Assembly: GCA_945886995.1 (NCBI GenBank)
Contig: CAMCZJ010000119.1
Location: 1 to 9,578, forward strand
Source: Asaia bogorensis
GTDB taxonomy: Bacteria > Pseudomonadota > Alphaproteobacteria > Acetobacterales > Acetobacteraceae
DNA length: 9,578 bases
Direction: 5' to 3'
The notes under the pieces are model-generated. The model saw only the letters and a list, made by a program, of their open reading frames with translations. It was not told where the DNA came from and searched no databases. Shown here one piece after another: positions 7,114-9,578 of this stretch. Position 1 is the stretch's first letter. Every line of letters starts with the position of its first letter. The position numbers and the translations under genes are program-made.

Positions 7114-7455
7114 TCAATCCACAATGAAAAGCTTGGCCCCGGTTGCGGTGCGGGACATATGCGGCTCTGCCCCATCGGCCACCTGGTAAGACATGCCGGG
7201 CTTGAGCAAGAACACACGCCCATCGGCCAGCGTGGTTTCCAATTCGCCTTCCAGCACCAACAGCACATGGCCCTTCTGGCACCAATGATCCGCGACATAG
7301 CCCGCTGAATATTCCACCATCCGCACACGAATCTGGTTTTCCGCCGGACCGACATGGCGGGTGCGCCACAGCGCTTCGCCACTGGTGCCGGCATGGCGCG
7401 TGGGTTTAATCTGAGCCCAATCGGTCGTATCAAAGGGGATGGCCGACATATGCAT
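7114..7455 (-). CDS. DHCW-motif cupin fold protein
   Basis: Small single-domain cupin of unproven function. The signature DHWCQKGH (residues 56-63 from the chosen start) lies in the first cupin motif and is followed by VLLVLEGELETTLADGR, a typical cupin strand pair, then LKPGMSYQVADG and a final FIVD strand. The start of related proteins, IPF-T-DW, is matched by IPFDTTDW near the N-terminus. ATG 7455 is chosen because AGCAGG lies 6 nt before it. ATG 7476 would overlap the yqgE stop by 8 nt and add 7 residues, and ATG 7449 is also possible. The gene follows yqgE on the same strand with a 13-nt gap or an overlap, so cotranscription is likely. His and Cys in the motif suggest metal binding, which is inference. 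Confidence 0.85.
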   Translation of the reverse strand: MHMSAIPFDTTDWAQIKPTRHAGTSGEALWRTRHVGPAENQIRVRMVEYSAGYVADHWCQKGHVLLVLEGELETTLADGRVFLLKPGMSYQVADGAEPHMSRTATGAKLFIVD

Positions 7456-7468
7456 GGTTAGCCTGCTT

Positions 7469-8059
7469 TCACGCATGCCCCGCCGCTGAAGACAGCCAGG
7501 CGGGGTGGACCTTCAACTTTGCCAGCGCCGCGTGCCAAGCCGTGCCGGCATTCTCATGGAACAGCAGCGCCTCATCGGCGGGCACGCTCAACCAGGAATT
7601 GCGCTGGATTTCTTCTTCCAATTGCCCGGGGGCCCAGCCGGCATAGCCAAGCGCCAGCAGGCCTTGGCGCGGGCCGCCGCCGCCGGCAATCGCGCTCAAG
7701 ATATCCACACTCGCAGTCAAGGCGAGGCCCGCGCCAAAGGCCAGGCTACCCTCCGCAGACCAATCATCCGTATGCAGCACAAAGCCGCGCCCGGCTTCCA
7801 CCGGCCCGCCAGAGACCAGACGGATTTGGCGCTGGGAAGGCACGGGCTTCAGCCCAAGCTGCTTCAGCAATTTGTCAAAAGGCAGCCCTTCGATCGGGCG
7901 ATTGACGATCAGCCCCATCGCCCCTTCGGCGGAATGATTGCACAGACAGACAACGCTTTGCGCGAAGCGTTCATCCTGCATGCCCGGCATTGCGATCAGC
8001 AAATGCCCGGTCAGGTAATCGCCAGCGCCGCTGGAGCTGGTTTTGCCCTTTCTCGCCAT
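7469..8059 (-). CDS. YqgE/AlgH family protein (DUF179)
   Basis: Conserved cytoplasmic protein of uncertain biochemical role; AlgH was named from Pseudomonas alginate regulation. Hallmarks are YLTGHLLIAMPGMQD near the start, HSAEGAMGLIVNRP, VSGGPVE, VLHTDDW, LGYAGWAPGQLEEEI and NSWLSVPAD, all in family order over the full length. ATG 8059 gives 196 residues starting MARKGKTSSSG. The upstream GTG 8089 adds MRRWWRHICG and has AAGG 7 nt before it, so it cannot be excluded; family members usually start close to the HLLIAMP segment. It is the first minus-strand gene of the yqgE-cupin-copC-copD run and is divergent from hisF. Confidence 0.92.
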   Translation of the reverse strand: MARKGKTSSSGAGDYLTGHLLIAMPGMQDERFAQSVVCLCNHSAEGAMGLIVNRPIEGLPFDKLLKQLGLKPVPSQRQIRLVSGGPVEAGRGFVLHTDDWSAEGSLAFGAGLALTASVDILSAIAGGGGPRQGLLALGYAGWAPGQLEEEIQRNSWLSVPADEALLFHENAGTAWHAALAKLKVHPAWLSSAAGHA

Positions 8060-8203
8060 GCCGCAAATGTGGCGCCACCAGCGCCGCACTGCAAGCCTTG
8101 CGTATCAGGGCTTGACCAGCGGATGATTACGGCGCATCGCGATTTCACGTTTTTGCACCAACTTAGGCGCATCACAGACAACCCAAAAGCTTGTTGAGGC
8201 CCC
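8060..8203. promoter_or_regulatory. Divergent intergenic region between yqgE and hisF
   Basis: About 114-144 nt separate the two divergent starts, so promoters for both directions should lie here. TTGACC at 8112-8117 is a passable plus-strand -35 hexamer, but nothing resembling TATAAT sits 16-18 nt downstream. No operator or his leader peptide with a His-codon run was seen. The assignment rests on position only. Confidence 0.35.
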
Positions 8204-8986
8204 TTGCTCGCCCTTCGTGTCATTCCCTGCCTGGACGTTAAGGATGGTCGCGTCGTCAAGGGCGTGAACTTCGTGGAACTGCGCGACGCTGGGGACCCGG
8301 TGGAACAGGCGCGCAATTATGACCGCGAAGGCGCGGATGAGATCACCTTTCTTGATATCACCGCTTCCGCCGAGAACCGCGACACTATTCTGGACGTCGT
8401 ATCCCGCACCGCGGCTGAGGTTTTCATTCCGCTGACGGTAGGTGGGGGCGTGCGCAGCGTGGAAGATGCGCGGCGGCTTTTGCTGGCGGGTGCCGATAAG
8501 GTTTCCATCAATTCCGCCGCCGTCGCTGACCCGGATTTGGTGCGGCGCGCGGCAGAAGCCTTCGGCAGCCAGGCCATTGTGGTCGCGATTGATGCGCGCC
8601 GGCGCGATGTGGGGGGTGGATGGGAAGTCTTCACCCATGGTGGGCGACGCGGCACGGGCATTGATGCCATTGCCTGGGCCAAACAGATCGAAGCGCTTGG
8701 CGCGGGTGAAATCCTGCTCACCTCCATGGACCGCGATGGCACCAAGCAGGGCTTTGACCTTGAATTGACGGCTGCGGTACGTGCAGCAACGCGGCTGCCG
8801 ATTGTGGCTTCAGGCGGTGTTGGTGAATTGCGCCATTTTGTGGAAGGCGCGCGCGCCGGCGCCACGGGCTTGCTCGCCGCCAGTGTTTTCCATTACGGGG
8901 TATTCCGGATTGCCGAGGCCAAGGCCGCGCTCGCGGCTGCGGGTCTTCCCATCCGTCCCGTCCCGCATCGGCAGGAGGCCGCGTGA
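8204..8986 (+). CDS. hisF: Imidazole glycerol phosphate synthase cyclase subunit
   Basis: Cytoplasmic (beta/alpha)8-barrel subunit that, with ammonia from the HisH glutaminase, turns PRFAR into imidazole glycerol phosphate and AICAR in histidine synthesis. The start must be TTG 8204: an in-frame TGA lies three codons upstream (8195-8197), and the encoded MLALRVIPCLDVKDGRVVKG is the family N-terminus. GAGG at 8196-8199 gives a short SD spacing. The two catalytic aspartates are present, D11 in CLDVKDG and D130 in VVAIDARR. Phosphate-binding loops TVGGG, DKVSIN, LTSMDRDGTK and ASGGVG are all in place. Length is 260 residues, normal. It is directly followed by hisE with no gap; hisH and hisA are not in front of it in this window. 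Confidence 0.97.
   Translation: MLALRVIPCLDVKDGRVVKGVNFVELRDAGDPVEQARNYDREGADEITFLDITASAENRDTILDVVSRTAAEVFIPLTVGGGVRSVEDARRLLLAGADKVSINSAAVADPDLVRRAAEAFGSQAIVVAIDARRRDVGGGWEVFTHGGRRGTGIDAIAWAKQIEALGAGEILLTSMDRDGTKQGFDLELTAAVRAATRLPIVASGGVGELRHFVEGARAGATGLLAASVFHYGVFRIAEAKAALAAAGLPIRPVPHRQEAA
8973..8978 (+). promoter_or_regulatory. Strong Shine-Dalgarno site of hisE
   Basis: A perfect AGGAGG lies 8 nt before ATG 8987, inside the 3' end of hisF. It supports translation of the whole N-terminal extension of HisE. The in-frame ATGs at 9170 and 9224, closer to the enzymatic domain, have no comparable site. Confidence 0.8.
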
Positions 8987-9574
8987 ATGGCTAAGGCAAC
9001 AAAAACCGCCAAGGTGAAAGTGGCGGATAAGATCAAGCCTGCCGGTAAGGCCAATAAAACGCTTGGCGCCAAGCTGAAAGCCGCAAAAGCCGCGAAGAAG
9101 AAGGTGGCGCTACCGATGCCCGGCGGGCCTAAGGTGAAAACTGCGAGACCCCCAAAACGCATCCGCAAGATGGAAGCGCGGGTGCTGCGACCGCTCATTG
9201 TTGCACCCGCAGGCGCCAATGCCATGGTCCTGGATCAGCTTTGGCAAACGGTGGAACAGCGGCGCCTTGCGGGCGATGTGGCTTCGTCCCATTCTGCGCG
9301 GTTGATGGCGCGCGGCACCGCCAAGGTCGCGCAGAAATTCGGCGAAGAGGCGGTGGAATGCATCATTGAAGCCACCATCGGCAATCGCGACGCGACGGTG
9401 CTGGAATCAGCCGATGTGCTTTATCACCTCATGGTAATCTGGGTGGATGCCGGCATCAGGCCCGAGGAAGTCTGGGCTGAATTGGCGCGGCGCCAGGGCA
9501 TCAGTGGTATTGTCGAGAAGGCGAGCCGAACCCGGGGCATTATCCGCGCGGCGGGCACCAGAAAGTTGCCGTAA
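8987..9574 (+). CDS. hisE: Phosphoribosyl-ATP pyrophosphohydrolase with long Lys/Ala-rich N-terminal extension
   Basis: Second enzyme of histidine synthesis, hydrolysing phosphoribosyl-ATP to phosphoribosyl-AMP; all-alpha MazG-like fold in the cytoplasm. The catalytic part is residues about 80-181: LDQLWQTVEQRR, the Mg-binding KFGEEAVE (about 115-122), ESADVLYHLMV (about 139-149) and the usual end GISGIVEKASR. It is preceded by about 62 residues with many Lys and Ala (KATKTAKVKV, KLKAAKAAKKK), then PPKRIRKMEAR and a short hydrophobic linker. At 195 residues it is nearly twice the usual HisE length (roughly 90-110). The start at ATG 8987 follows immediately on the hisF TGA with a perfect SD. 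A basic 14-residue tail (TRGIIRAAGTRKLP) follows the domain. The enzyme identity is firm; the role of the extension is unknown, and nucleic-acid or polyanion binding is only suggested by composition. Confidence 0.92.
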   Translation: MAKATKTAKVKVADKIKPAGKANKTLGAKLKAAKAAKKKVALPMPGGPKVKTARPPKRIRKMEARVLRPLIVAPAGANAMVLDQLWQTVEQRRLAGDVASSHSARLMARGTAKVAQKFGEEAVECIIEATIGNRDATVLESADVLYHLMVIWVDAGIRPEEVWAELARRQGISGIVEKASRTRGIIRAAGTRKLP

Positions 9575-9578
9575 GGCG

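Noticed and set aside
8112..8140. Sigma-70-like promoter with TTGACC before hisF
   Set aside because: No acceptable -10 hexamer at 16-18 nt; kept only as a remark in the intergenic entry.
8105..8161. 18-residue minus-strand ORF (ending RRNHPLVKP) in front of yqgE
   Set aside because: TTG start, no SD, no family, and the frame runs on open antisense into hisF; too short to support.
7505..8197. 230-residue plus-strand frame opposite yqgE
   Set aside because: yqgE on the minus strand has full-length family motifs; the plus frame has no recognisable motifs.

Overview
The window is an ordinary chromosomal segment of a GC-rich (about 60-65% by eye) Gram-negative bacterium, most likely an alphaproteobacterium of the Rhodospirillales/Acetobacteraceae type. 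The order gpmI - EnvC-like - ctpA - divergent polysaccharide deacetylase - rppH, the Alpha-type RppH, and the YqgE and HisF/HisE sequences suggest this. The genus cannot be fixed from the sequence. No mobile element, CRISPR array, tRNA or rRNA was seen.

Layout. (1) Positions 1-5381, plus strand: a tightly packed probable operon. It starts inside gpmI (5' end outside the window), followed by a TTG-started EnvC-family murein hydrolase activator that overlaps gpmI by 8 nt. After a 120-nt gap holding a strong hairpin comes the carboxy-terminal processing protease CtpA. Eight nt later comes a membrane-anchored divergent polysaccharide deacetylase whose family motifs look degraded, and then an ATGA-overlapping RppH. 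EnvC, CtpA and the deacetylase-like protein point to envelope and division-site peptidoglycan work, bracketed by a glycolytic enzyme and an mRNA decapping enzyme. (2) Positions 5382-5618: convergent intergenic region with an intrinsic terminator serving the minus strand and a short CxxCH-containing open stretch that may be a gene relic. (3) Positions 5619-8059 (or 8089), minus strand, read right to left: yqgE/algH, a DHCW-motif cupin, copC, copD, then the terminator. CopC and CopD (ATGA overlap) form a periplasm/inner-membrane copper-handling pair. (4) About 8060-8203: divergent intergenic region. (5) Positions 8204-9574, plus strand: hisF (TTG start) directly abutting hisE, the last committed steps toward the histidine ring and the phosphoribosyl-ATP hydrolysis step.

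The most unusual thing is HisE. It carries an N-terminal extension of about 80 residues rich in Lys and Ala, with a strong Shine-Dalgarno sequence at the distal start, so the extension is probably translated. Other points of interest are the loss of putative metal ligands in both the EnvC-like LytM domain and the deacetylase-like domain, and the hairpin upstream of ctpA. I see no convincing new multi-gene system here.
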